NCBI RefSeq assembly: GCF_033100135.1
Contig: NZ_CP136920.1
Location: forward strand, 4,397,001-4,461,000
Length of the DNA stretch: 64,000 nt
From: Rubellicoccus peritrichatus
GTDB lineage: Bacteria > Verrucomicrobiota > Verrucomicrobiia > Opitutales > Cerasicoccaceae
Direction: 5' to 3'
In this document: positions 47,030 through 55,158 of the stretch, piece by piece
Layout of the letters: the number at the start of each line of letters is the position of its first letter
How positions within the stretch are numbered: position 1 is the stretch's first letter
Notes under the pieces: model-generated
Databases searched by the model: none
What the model was told of the DNA's origin: nothing
What the model saw: only the letters and a program-made list of their open reading frames with translations
Program-made: the position numbers and the translations under genes

Positions 47030-47470
47030 TTATGAATGAAACTTAGACGACAGGACACTGGGCTTAAAGATGACATCTAAAGACTTACCAGTTTTCACGT
47101 CATCAAATGTACCAACTAAAGCGCCGTCTTCAAGAATCAGACTGTATTGACCAACGACTTTGCCTTCCTCTTCAATATCAATCAGCAGCGCTGGAATAAC
47201 TCCGGCAATTTCTTCAATTGAAGCCTTCTTCACTGAAATTGGGTCCGGATTGCTGACTACAGCCTTTGCCAAGCCATTCTTAGTGACTGAAACAACACTA
47301 ATCAGCTCTTTACCATCCACGCCTTGCCAATTGCCCAGAAACGAGTCCAGGACTGTAGGAGCAATGATGTCAGATGTTTCCTTAAACTCGATAAATGTAC
47401 GGGCATTCATGATACTCCAACTAGTTACTGCCATTAAAACGGTACACAGGATCTTTTTGTTTATGCTCAT
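47030..47470 (-). CDS. Small exported protein of unknown function
   Basis: 146 residues with signal peptide (KILCTVLMAVTSWSIMNA). The mature part (FIEFKETSDIIAPTVLDSFLGNWQGVDG ... QYSLILEDGALVGTFDDVKTGK) is a small beta-rich domain. GNWQGVDG and GTFDD resemble lipocalin-like or DUF4488-like folds, but I cannot assign a family. It stands alone after the DUF11 gene. Confidence 0.65.
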   Translation of the reverse strand: MSINKKILCTVLMAVTSWSIMNARTFIEFKETSDIIAPTVLDSFLGNWQGVDGKELISVVSVTKNGLAKAVVSNPDPISVKKASIEEIAGVIPALLIDIEEEGKVVGQYSLILEDGALVGTFDDVKTGKSLDVIFKPSVLSSKFHS

Positions 47471-47591
47471 GATAAGTAATAGTGAGTGAGGTAAGTAAGA
47501 GACTCTTCAGAGCAATAAATTCCTTCAGAAGGAATGAACTCCACTTAATCTATTAAGCAAAGAGGCATGACTTGCCTTCAGATGAGCACAA

Positions 47592-47620
47592 AAAAGCCCG
47601 CCGTAAACCGGCGGGCTTTT
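47592..47620 (-). terminator. Rho-independent terminator after the DUF11/OmcB gene
   Basis: AAAAGCCCGCCG and CGGCGGGCTTTT make a 12-bp perfect stem with a 5-nt loop, with A-run and T-run on either side. It lies 26 bp past the stop codon on the minus strand. Confidence 0.92.
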
Positions 47621-47645
47621 GAAAATTTAGCGAACTCGATTCGAT

Positions 47646-49331
47646 TTAGTAAATCGTGGTCGATTCCTGGTCGAGGACAGGAGTGTCGCGGAAGTTGGTC
47701 ATCGTTTCCATCTTGCTGGTCGTGGTTCCTGGCTTTGAACCGGTGACTGTGATGGTGCGGGTGACTTCCTTGCCTGGTCCGAGGTTCACTGGTGGGAACG
47801 AAACGACATTGCCGTTAATCGTGCCGCCAGAAGATACGCTCTTAACTGTCAGGCCATCGCCAACTGTAACAACCTGGCTGGTAACCGTGAAGGTGTCATA
47901 ACCGGACTGATTCTCAGCATTAACAGTGAGGATTGTGTCCTGACCAACCTGAATTGGGTCGATGCTGTCACGAATACCTGTGTGAACACCTGGAACTGCT
48001 TTCCAAACCGTAGTTGCACTAGCCTTGTCGGTCAGACCGCGTTCAGTCTTAACGGTGGCATTGTTAACTGTGGTAGAAGGCTTGTTGGCATAGAAGGTAA
48101 CCTTGAAGGACTTCGATGCACCGGCTGCGAGACTATCGATCTTCCATGTGATCTGGTCAGCATGGTCGTCTGTAAGTGGGTTCTGCGAACCTTCTCTCCA
48201 GTAACCCCAAACGGCGCGACGTGCGTCATACTTAGGTCCGATGAAGACTGTGCGTCCTGTGTCAACGTCAGCAACTTCTCCACTACCGACAACCTTGCCT
48301 TCAAGAACTGCACCTACTGGGAGCTGGTCTGTTACGGTGAGGTTTCTGAGCGTGGTATTACCCTTATTGGTAACGGTGATGGTATAAGTTTCATCAACAA
48401 AGATGAAGCCGGTTGCTGGACCAGTCTTGGTGATCGCAACTGCAGACTGAACAACTTCGATTGGAGCTGTGGCCTGAACTGGAGTTCCACCAGTGTAGTT
48501 AGCAACTGCGGTGTTGACGAACTTGCCAACCTTGTTGCTCTTGCCGGTCACCTTGAAGGTTGCATTTCCACCTGGCTGCAGGCTGCCTACATTCTTGGAA
48601 ACAGGACCAACTGCAGTGAAACCTGAGGGCATCGTGTCTGTGATTACAACATTGTCAGCAATAGCGCTTCCAGTGTTCTTAACCATGATATCCCATGTGG
48701 CACTTTCACCCATTTCAACGCGAGCTGGACCAGTCTTGGTAATCTGTAGCTCAGGCTGACCAATGAACAGTGGCAAGCAGATGAGTGGATCAGCGCGAAC
48801 TACGCTGCAAACCTTGTAGCTACCAACCTTTTGAGGAACAACAGTGACGTTGATCTTCATTTCGTCGCCAGCGTCAAAAGCTTGAAGGTCCCAACTCGGC
48901 ATGCCGAACTGATTCATAGATGCCTTAGGTGAAGAATCCTGGTACTTGATGGTGTCAGGCAGGATTTCATCAATTTCAACATTAGTGATGGCACGTTTTG
49001 CCTTCACGATGATGTCGTAATTGAAAGGAGCACCAACGGTGGATCCACTCTTGTAAATTTTTTCAACACGAACGAGGTGATCTTCGTAAACGATATCACC
49101 AGCAGCTGACTTAGTCGCTGTGGCTTGGGCAGGAGCTGAAGCTGGTCTTTGGCCGCCCTCTCTGCCGTGAGCTGTTTGAGAATACCCCTTCACTTCACGT
49201 GAAGGATAGTTACTATTATAGCCCTCAGCGGACTTTTTAACCTGGGTGGATTCACAGCCGGTCAACAGTACTACTGCTGAAAGAACGGCAGGGATCCAAG
49301 CCCTGTTGATTAATCTTTTGGTGAGTTTCAT
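47646..49331 (-). CDS. OmcB/DUF11-type outer-membrane lipoprotein
   Basis: 561 residues from the ATG at 49331; an ATG at 49433 would add 34 non-leader residues. Lipobox LLTGC at the end of the leader (VLSAVVLLTGC) marks a lipoprotein. The body has several DUF11 repeats (GESATWDIMVKNTGSAIADNVVITDTMPSGF; VDETYTITVTNKGNTTLRNLTVTDQLPVGAV) of about 120 residues, and an N-terminal region like the OmcB cysteine-rich envelope proteins of Chlamydiae and relatives in the PVC superphylum. These proteins are thought to stabilise the outer envelope. This copy has few cysteines (VCSVVRADPLIC), so disulfide cross-linking is less likely. It ends in a strong terminator. Confidence 0.88.
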   Translation of the reverse strand: MKLTKRLINRAWIPAVLSAVVLLTGCESTQVKKSAEGYNSNYPSREVKGYSQTAHGREGGQRPASAPAQATATKSAAGDIVYEDHLVRVEKIYKSGSTVGAPFNYDIIVKAKRAITNVEIDEILPDTIKYQDSSPKASMNQFGMPSWDLQAFDAGDEMKINVTVVPQKVGSYKVCSVVRADPLICLPLFIGQPELQITKTGPARVEMGESATWDIMVKNTGSAIADNVVITDTMPSGFTAVGPVSKNVGSLQPGGNATFKVTGKSNKVGKFVNTAVANYTGGTPVQATAPIEVVQSAVAITKTGPATGFIFVDETYTITVTNKGNTTLRNLTVTDQLPVGAVLEGKVVGSGEVADVDTGRTVFIGPKYDARRAVWGYWREGSQNPLTDDHADQITWKIDSLAAGASKSFKVTFYANKPSTTVNNATVKTERGLTDKASATTVWKAVPGVHTGIRDSIDPIQVGQDTILTVNAENQSGYDTFTVTSQVVTVGDGLTVKSVSSGGTINGNVVSFPPVNLGPGKEVTRTITVTGSKPGTTTSKMETMTNFRDTPVLDQESTTIY

Positions 49332-49574
49332 GATGGATGTAGCTGTTTTGTATGTATAAATGTAAGCGAATCGCCTGAAAACATTTGGAAGCCTCTGATG
49401 AAGTGCGATTAACAACACTCTGTCAACCTCCAAACATGTTCATAAACATGTCCAATTATCGCGTAGTATCCACAGAACTTAAGGATTTATATGACAAAAA
49501 GGCCAGCCTTTATCTGCTTTCTTTTTGCGATTGACTTGAGATTGAATTGGTAGCCATTATTTCACATTATTTTA

Positions 49575-50078
49575 ATGAACCCGGTGGCACCTACATCAGT
49601 CGAAATTGAGAACCCACGAGAGACTTTTAAAGAGTTTCTTGCCAGCAAGGGACTGCGCGTCACGAATCAAAGGACGGCGATATTTGATGCTGCGTTCAAG
49701 ATAGAGGACCACTTCACTGCGGAAGATCTGCTGGATCATGCTCGTGCCCTTGATGACTCTGTCTCACGTGCAACAGTTTATCGCTCACTTCCACTTCTTA
49801 CAGAAAGTGGCCTGATTCGTGAAGTTGATGTCGGCCACGACAATAAATACTACCTTGCCAGCCATCGGGCGAAGACCTTCCAGGCTCAGGTCATTTGTGA
49901 GGATTGCTCTCATATCTTTGAAGTCGATGCCCCATTTATGGAATGGTATGGTAAGACTGTCTGCGATAAGCTGGATATGACCCCAGAGTCACAAAGGCTT
50001 CAGGTCTCAGCCCATTGCTCAAATTTCACTAAAACCGGATCATGTGAAAGAGGAGGAAAAACTGTCGCCACTGCATAA
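49575..50078 (+). CDS. Fur-family metal-responsive regulator
   Basis: 167 residues. Winged helix [55 protein letters not shown] (split here by position 20-80) is the Fur HTH region. The dimerisation part has [13 protein letters not shown] with one CxxC. The usual histidine-rich HHDHL sequence before CxxC is replaced by [13 protein letters not shown], and the C-terminal CxxC is replaced by [11 protein letters not shown], so metal ligands differ from classical Fur. It may be a Fur, PerR or Zur relative; its metal specificity cannot be stated. Promoter-proximal AACATGT direct repeats lie upstream. Confidence 0.9.
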   Translation: MNPVAPTSVEIENPRETFKEFLASKGLRVTNQRTAIFDAAFKIEDHFTAEDLLDHARALDDSVSRATVYRSLPLLTESGLIREVDVGHDNKYYLASHRAKTFQAQVICEDCSHIFEVDAPFMEWYGKTVCDKLDMTPESQRLQVSAHCSNFTKTGSCERGGKTVATA

Positions 50079-50140
50079 TGGCCCAGTTACTCATTAACTT
50101 TCAGGGCCACCGGACGATAAATAGGTCCTAACAAGCAATT

Positions 50141-50509
50141 ATGGCTGAAAAAGAGTATTCATTCGAAATCGGTTTTTTTGAAAGCTTGATTGGGCGTCTG
50201 CCAAAGGATGCCGAAGTGATTGAAATTCTTGGAGGACTCTACAGCAAGAGTGGTCGAATTGACGATAGCTTAAAAATGGACCGCCGCCTCGTGCGGCTAA
50301 GGCCCAATAATGCAACTGCTCACTACAACCTAGGCTGTAGCCTGGCCCTAAAGCGGCGAAAAGCTGATGCTGTTCGCTCGCTGAAAAAGGCGATCGACCT
50401 TGGATACCGTGATGTTGAATGGATGCGAGGTGATCCTGACCTCCACCCATTGCATGATCACCCAGCCTTTCAAGCACTGCTTGAAGAAATGGCCCAAAAG
50501 GCAAGTTGA
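50141..50509 (+). CDS. Small TPR-type protein
   Basis: 122 residues, no signal peptide. Two to three tetratricopeptide-like helical hairpins: LPKDAEVIEILGGLYSKSGR, NNATAHYNLGCSLALKRRKADA and a degenerate third (AIDLGYRDVEWMRGDPDLHPLHDHP). It has a general protein-binding role. Close to nadA and Fur but with no functional tie visible. Confidence 0.85.
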   Translation: MAEKEYSFEIGFFESLIGRLPKDAEVIEILGGLYSKSGRIDDSLKMDRRLVRLRPNNATAHYNLGCSLALKRRKADAVRSLKKAIDLGYRDVEWMRGDPDLHPLHDHPAFQALLEEMAQKAS

Positions 50510-50574
50510 AGTTTAAGCATAGAATACCTTGACCACGTTACTGGACTTTTTCATAGAACAGCTTAAATTTAGTT

Positions 50575-51558
50575 ATGCCGGAGCTAGTTGATTTAGAGCC
50601 AATGGTATTTGAACCCAGGAAAACAGGTTCAGATCCACTAACAGCAATCCAGGAGGAGATACTTGCGCTAAAGAAAGAGCGTAATGCAGTTATTCTTGTA
50701 CACAATTACCAGATTGAGGCGATCCAGCAAATTGGTGATTATGTGGGAGATTCGCTTGGCCTTTCCTACCGCGCAGCAGAGGCTGATGCGGACGTTATTG
50801 TCTTTTGTGGAGTTCACTTTATGGCCGAAACCGCCAAGATTGTGAATCCTGGAAAGACAGTCATTCTGCCGGATATGGAAGCTGGTTGCTCGCTTTCAGA
50901 CTCATGCCCTGGAGAGAAATTGGCAGCCTACAAAGAAGCCAATCCGGGGCTTTATGTTGTTGCATACATCAATTGCAGTGCAGAAGTGAAAGCGCTGAGC
51001 GATGTGATCTGCACCAGTGGCAATGCCGTCAAAATCGTGGAAAAAGTCCCGCAAGATCGTGATATTCTTTTTGTCCCCGACCAGAACCTTGGACAATGGG
51101 TTGCGAAGCAAACTGGACGGCCGATGCAATTATGGCCGGGTAGCTGCTACGCACATGTTCTTTTCACTGTCCGAGCGTTGGAAAAGGTCCGCATGCAATT
51201 CCCTGAAGCGCCTATCGTTGCTCATCCGGAATGCGTAGAATCGGTCCGCGACATGGCGGACGAGGTTTGCAGTACTGAAAAAATGGTCGCCTTCTGCCAA
51301 AACAATCCAGCCGATTCTTTTATAGTCGCAACTGAGACTGGTATGTTGCACCGGCTTCGACGTGAGCTTCCAAACAAAACTTTCATTGCCGGCCCGACAG
51401 ATCGCTGCGCATGCAACGACTGTCGTTTCATGAAAATGAATACCATCGAAAAACTCCGCGACTGCCTGCGCGATCTCAGTCCTGAGATAAAAATGGATGA
51501 GGAAGTGCGTAAGAAAGCCTTTGATCCCATTCAGCGTATGCTTGAATGGAGCCGTTAG
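50575..51558 (+). CDS. nadA: Quinolinate synthase A
   Basis: 327 residues, typical length. NadA motifs: NAVILVHNYQ ... GDSLGLS near the N-terminus, FCGVHFMAETAKI, MEAGCSLSDSCP, PGSCYAHVLFTVRALE, AHPECVESV and CACNDCRFMKMNTIEKL. The Cys residues in GCSLSDSCP, PECVES and CACNDC include the three [4Fe-4S] ligands. The enzyme condenses iminoaspartate with dihydroxyacetone phosphate to quinolinate in NAD synthesis. A large stem-loop follows the gene; nadB/nadC are not in the window. Confidence 0.97.
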   Translation: MPELVDLEPMVFEPRKTGSDPLTAIQEEILALKKERNAVILVHNYQIEAIQQIGDYVGDSLGLSYRAAEADADVIVFCGVHFMAETAKIVNPGKTVILPDMEAGCSLSDSCPGEKLAAYKEANPGLYVVAYINCSAEVKALSDVICTSGNAVKIVEKVPQDRDILFVPDQNLGQWVAKQTGRPMQLWPGSCYAHVLFTVRALEKVRMQFPEAPIVAHPECVESVRDMADEVCSTEKMVAFCQNNPADSFIVATETGMLHRLRRELPNKTFIAGPTDRCACNDCRFMKMNTIEKLRDCLRDLSPEIKMDEEVRKKAFDPIQRMLEWSR

Positions 51559-51564
51559 GTTTTC

Positions 51565-51621
51565 AGAGGGCGTCTAAAAATCCATCTCGCTTGCTTGGCC
51601 AGATTTTTTTAAACGCCCTCT
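51565..51621 (+). terminator. Large hairpin terminator after nadA
   Basis: AGAGGGCGTCTAAAAATC and GATTTTTTTAAACGCCCTCT form a long stem with small mismatches over a ~19-nt loop, starting 7 bp after the nadA stop codon. Confidence 0.8.
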
Positions 51622-51685
51622 CAAAAAACGTTACGAGTCCGCGCTTGCCAGAATCAAAAGAGCTGTTCAATCTCATCACTTTTAC

Positions 51686-51762
51686 GGGCCCATAGCTCAG
51701 TTGGTTAGAGCAGTCGACTCATAATCGATTGGTCCTCGGTTCAAGTCCGGGTGGGCCTACCA
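51686..51762 (+). tRNA. tRNA-Ile (anticodon CAU, lysidine-type)
   Basis: 77 nt with encoded CCA. The anticodon stem GTCGA/TCGAT encloses loop CTCATAA with anticodon CAT. The sequence AGAGCAG-TCGACTCATAATCGATTGGTC closely follows the pattern of bacterial tRNA-Ile2 rather than elongator Met, so it probably receives lysidine and reads AUA. The first acceptor pair is G-U, which is unusual. The 3-prime end abuts the truncated corA gene. Confidence 0.9.
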
Positions 51763-51791
51763 TATTTTACCAGCAACGTAGAATAAATGCC

Positions 51792-52754
51792 TCAAGCAAA
51801 CAGGTCAGTTAATGCTTCTGATGTGTCATGATAGGCCTCAATGACATCAAGAATCTGGACGCTATGCTCATAAGCGTCGCCAAGAAACAGTTTGACACTA
51901 TCGTCTATTAATGGGGTCTGAGACTGCTTTAGAGCTAGAAGCAAATCACGCATTGGCGTAACCTGGCGCCGTAGGACACCCAAATCTCTCTTCATTTCAA
52001 ACAAATGCTGGCGCGTTGATGATTTCGGATTACGTGTAATAGATCGCTCTAGAGTATCCAAGCTCTGACCATACTTTTCACAAATTGGAAAGTAACTATC
52101 CATTATGCAGTCCAGAATTGCATACATAAGATAATCTGCCTTGCCATTGCGAAAGCGGCTGTTGTCACGCTCAAGCCTGTCCCTTACTGGTTCCAGCAAG
52201 TCACCTTCCACTTCCTGAAAAGTCAGTAGAGTATCATCAAAGAGAAATATGCTAACCTGCTCATTTATCCATTTTTTCTGGCACATCATGATTTGGCGAA
52301 AAACCATAAAGAGATAGTTGCCATAATCCTGAGATTTCGTGCGTTCATATGGATTCATCACATCTTCAGCAGCCAGAAGATGGAAATCAAAATGAGCCTG
52401 GATTTTCTGAACGACATGAGCATTCAGACCATCGATATTGATCCAACGAACATGTATATTTTTAGGTCTCGGAGCCTTTAGATATTCAACCAAATCATGG
52501 ATCGCCATTCGGTTCAAAGTACCTGGCCCATAGTCAATACAGGTAATTTTGACAGGTGTCCCTTCCCCCTCTTCAATCTCAAGAAAATGCTCGATTCCAG
52601 GCCGAAGTCCACGCTGTTGCCTGAACTTGGGAAAGGGCACACAATCATTGGCATTTTCTACCAAGGTCTTGCCCAGGCCGCGAATCGCACGAGCAACATG
52701 ACTGGAAGAAGCATCTGGTAGTGAGCCAGAATCAAAAGAGGATTTATCAGCCAT
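51792..52754 (-). CDS. CorA-family protein lacking both membrane helices
   Basis: 320 residues. The cytoplasmic part of a CorA magnesium channel is complete: the alpha/beta domain (VKITCIDYGPGTL ... EDVMNPYERTKSQDYGNYLFMVFRQI), then the long helices (YFPICEKYGQSLDTLERSI ... MKRDLGVLRRQVTPMRDLLLAL ... AYEHSVQILDVIEAYHD). It ends TSEALTDLFA-stop, about where the family enters DLYLSS and then two membrane helices with the GMN loop. No GMN motif or hydrophobic helix follows in any frame before the tRNA, 29 bp beyond the stop. It therefore cannot form a pore. It may be a decayed remnant or a soluble regulator. The stop lies beside a tRNA 3-prime end, a common recombination site. Confidence 0.85.
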   Translation of the reverse strand: MADKSSFDSGSLPDASSSHVARAIRGLGKTLVENANDCVPFPKFRQQRGLRPGIEHFLEIEEGEGTPVKITCIDYGPGTLNRMAIHDLVEYLKAPRPKNIHVRWINIDGLNAHVVQKIQAHFDFHLLAAEDVMNPYERTKSQDYGNYLFMVFRQIMMCQKKWINEQVSIFLFDDTLLTFQEVEGDLLEPVRDRLERDNSRFRNGKADYLMYAILDCIMDSYFPICEKYGQSLDTLERSITRNPKSSTRQHLFEMKRDLGVLRRQVTPMRDLLLALKQSQTPLIDDSVKLFLGDAYEHSVQILDVIEAYHDTSEALTDLFA

Positions 52755-52767
52755 AGGTTAAGATAAC

Positions 52768-52909
52768 GTGAGAATGAAGAAGTGAGAAGGCAGAAGTTTT
52801 GGGAAACGCTAAATTCTAAATCTTAAGCGCTAAATGAACACTTGTACTCCGAAATACAAGAACCCTTGAACTTATAGAAACTTCTGCCTTCTCACTTCTT
52901 CATTCTCAC
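52768..52909. repeat. 32-bp perfect inverted repeat with 78-bp loop
   Basis: The left arm 52768-52799 begins GTGAGAATGAAGAAGTGAG and ends CAGAAGTTT; the right arm 52878-52909 is its exact reverse complement. The loop is AT-rich and contains no ORF. It lies between the corA start and the NYN gene and could be a MITE-like insert, a structured RNA or a bidirectional terminator. Confidence 0.85.
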
Positions 52910-52949
52910 TCTAAAGACAACAAACCAGCGACAAAAAGCTTCCAGAAAT

Positions 52950-53438
52950 ATGACTGATCATTTGCTTATTGATGGCTATAATGTCCTTCATGCATGGCCC
53001 GAACTTCGGCGCCAGATGAAGCGTAGTGTTGATGGTGCTCGAGATAACCTGATTGAAACAGTCCGTGTCATTCGATCTGTCGATGGATTGCGTATCACGC
53101 TTGTTTTTGATGGAAAAGGAGACAAACCAGAGGTGGAATACCCTGGAGATGATAATGGTTTCGCAGTTCTTTTCGCTCCAGCTGGCATATCTGCCGATGC
53201 ATTGATCGAGCAAATCGTGCGCAAAGCCAAGAAACCCGAACGATGCCAGGTCATTAGCCGTGACAACTTGGTTATCGAGAGTATCCGAGCTGCGGGTGGC
53301 TACGGTTACACACCTGACGATCTCGCAGACTGGGTCCGGCGCTGTGAAGAACGCCAGACGCGCACAATTATGAACCAGTCCAAGTCCAACAATAAGCTTT
53401 GGAAAGATAGCAATCCATGGGATGGGCTAGAATCATGA
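52950..53438 (+). CDS. YacP/Rae1-like NYN-domain ribonuclease
   Basis: 162 residues. The N-terminus HLLIDGYNVLHAW with DGYN, the internal LVFDGKGDKP, and acidic residues in GISADALIEQIV and VISRDNLVIESIRAAG are the conserved layout of the YacP-type NYN/PIN-like domain. Family members such as Rae1 cut mRNA on the ribosome. It is cytoplasmic. Target and partner are unknown. Confidence 0.88.
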   Translation: MTDHLLIDGYNVLHAWPELRRQMKRSVDGARDNLIETVRVIRSVDGLRITLVFDGKGDKPEVEYPGDDNGFAVLFAPAGISADALIEQIVRKAKKPERCQVISRDNLVIESIRAAGGYGYTPDDLADWVRRCEERQTRTIMNQSKSNNKLWKDSNPWDGLES

Positions 53439-53524
53439 GAAGTTCTAATTGACTCAATTATTCGAAGGAATAAAGTATAGTCCTGCTGTATCTGAATGAG
53501 TTTAAACCCTCAAACGCGCAGGCC

Positions 53525-54070
53525 ATGATCCACCATCTAAACACATTCAAGCTACTAGTAGCTTTATCAACAGCCCTGGCGGGCATATCAAGTATGCTCG
53601 CAAGTGATCCGAACACATATGATGTCGGTTTACCGCATCCAAAGACAAATGTTTCATTTGAACAGGCTCTGGCCGATGCAAGTAAAGTCGCAGCAACCAG
53701 AGGAGAGTGGGAGGTGGCGCGCTGTGAAGGCTTCTCGATGAGTCCCTTTTTCACCGAACGCTGCGTCCTGTTAGTTGAGAAATTAGCCTATGAAAACCTA
53801 AGGGTCGGTATGGTTGGGGTCTATGAGGACGTGGATGGCGATCTCGTCGCACACAGGCTTGTCGAAAAAGTCCCGGATGGCTGGATCTGCCGTGCCCTTC
53901 AGAATCAGTCAAATGATCCGCAATTGCTGGATCGCGAAAACTTTCTGGGAATCGCTTTTGGTGTATTCAATGCTGCATCAGGTCCTGAGGCAGATACTGT
54001 GGCTCAAATAGATGACTCTGTCTTGAAAATTGTAGGAAAGGACTACGATACGATTGATACTAGAAACTGA
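53525..54070 (+). CDS. S24/S26-like serine peptidase-fold protein
   Basis: 181 residues with a probable signal peptide (LLVALSTALAGISSMLAS). The catalytic Ser region is CEGFSMSPFF and the second motif is GDLVAHRLVEK. In S26B signal peptidases and S24-like proteins Ser pairs with His or Lys; here the position holds His in AHR, so a Ser-His arrangement is likely. It could process an exported protein. It has no second membrane helix like canonical LepB. The substrate is unknown. Confidence 0.7.
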   Translation: MIHHLNTFKLLVALSTALAGISSMLASDPNTYDVGLPHPKTNVSFEQALADASKVAATRGEWEVARCEGFSMSPFFTERCVLLVEKLAYENLRVGMVGVYEDVDGDLVAHRLVEKVPDGWICRALQNQSNDPQLLDRENFLGIAFGVFNAASGPEADTVAQIDDSVLKIVGKDYDTIDTRN

Positions 54071-54195
54071 CTCCTGGTCAGACATAGACTCACCCTAAGT
54101 ATTCCCCCTCAAAAAGAGGTGGAAAAGCTTAATTCCTTTTGCTTGCCAGCTTTGGAGAAAATCAGCTAGTATTTGAGTTCACCTGTTGACTGCCT

Positions 54196-55065
54196 ATGGT
54201 GCGAATCACTCTCCTCTATTTTCTAGCGCTGACACTGCCCCTGATACCATCCTCATATGGTTTTCGGAGCACTAAATATAAAACTGGTGCCGACATCATG
54301 TCGGAAGTAAAGGCGAAACAAGGTGCCAAAACCGAGTTGGAGTGGATAAAAATGACGGTCGTCGATGAAAACGGTAATACCGACGTCCGCGAAATGCTGA
54401 GCGTTATCAAGCCTGATGCCGATGGTAACCTCCGATACATGATACGTCTGCTTTCTCCAGAGAATGTTAAAGGCGTCACTCTCCTGACCTTGGAAAAGAC
54501 CGATGGAGAGGACGAGCAGTGGTTTTATCTCCCCGCATTGGGCACTCCGAGAAAGATCACTGGCAGTCAAAAATCAGGTTATTTCCTCGGATCAGATTTT
54601 ACTTACGAGGATCTCAATAGCGAAAACCCTGAGGAGCATGAGTATTATCGGCTGATGGATGACGAAGTAGAAGGTCGCGAAGTTTATGCGATCATGTCAG
54701 CCCCAGCTGGCCTTGATGTAAAAACCGCATCTGGTTATGCGAATCGACTGCTATACATTGACAAGGAAACTCTGGAAATCGCCAAAATGGAGTTCTATGA
54801 CGAGGGAAAAACGGAGCCTTCGAAAATTTTTGAAGCTGAGGATTTCAAAGGTGCACAAGTTGATGGTCCAGCAACTCGCCCCGGGCGCGTAACAATGAAG
54901 AATAAAGAAAAGAAGACACATTCGATCATGACTTTGGTAAAGTCCCGACTCGATACGCCAGTCGCAGAAGTTTTCTTTGACCCGGAGGCATTAAAAGAAT
55001 GGGAACCGGAACAAGACAAAACACTTATCTCCGCTTTCGATTCAAACACTGCTAAAAAGCAATAA
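54196..55065 (+). CDS. Outer-membrane lipoprotein-sorting-like periplasmic protein
   Basis: 289 residues with signal peptide (LLYFLALTLPLIPSSYG). The mature beta-rich body has the features of the LolA/LolB-like proteins paired with MMPL exporters: TELEWIKMTVVDENGNTDVREM, MIRLLSPENVKGVTLLTLE, DEQWFYLPALGTPRKITGSQKSGYFLGSDFTYEDL (read in pieces), and IAKMEFYDEGK. Such proteins carry a lipid across the periplasm. It is 93 bp upstream of the exporter gene and likely cotranscribed. The substrate is not known. Confidence 0.85.
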   Translation: MVRITLLYFLALTLPLIPSSYGFRSTKYKTGADIMSEVKAKQGAKTELEWIKMTVVDENGNTDVREMLSVIKPDADGNLRYMIRLLSPENVKGVTLLTLEKTDGEDEQWFYLPALGTPRKITGSQKSGYFLGSDFTYEDLNSENPEEHEYYRLMDDEVEGREVYAIMSAPAGLDVKTASGYANRLLYIDKETLEIAKMEFYDEGKTEPSKIFEAEDFKGAQVDGPATRPGRVTMKNKEKKTHSIMTLVKSRLDTPVAEVFFDPEALKEWEPEQDKTLISAFDSNTAKKQ

Positions 55066-55158
55066 AGTACAAACAGTGCGAAAGTTATCGCTTGCCTGCC
55101 GACCAATTTCTTAGCGCAATAAGAGTTCACTCTTTAACTCTGCCGAAATCGTTAGACT

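Noticed and set aside
51631-51636. AACGTT after the nadA terminator as a seventh operator
   Set aside because: Only the core hexamer matches; the flanks GTG and ATAT are absent and it precedes a tRNA gene unrelated to the locus.
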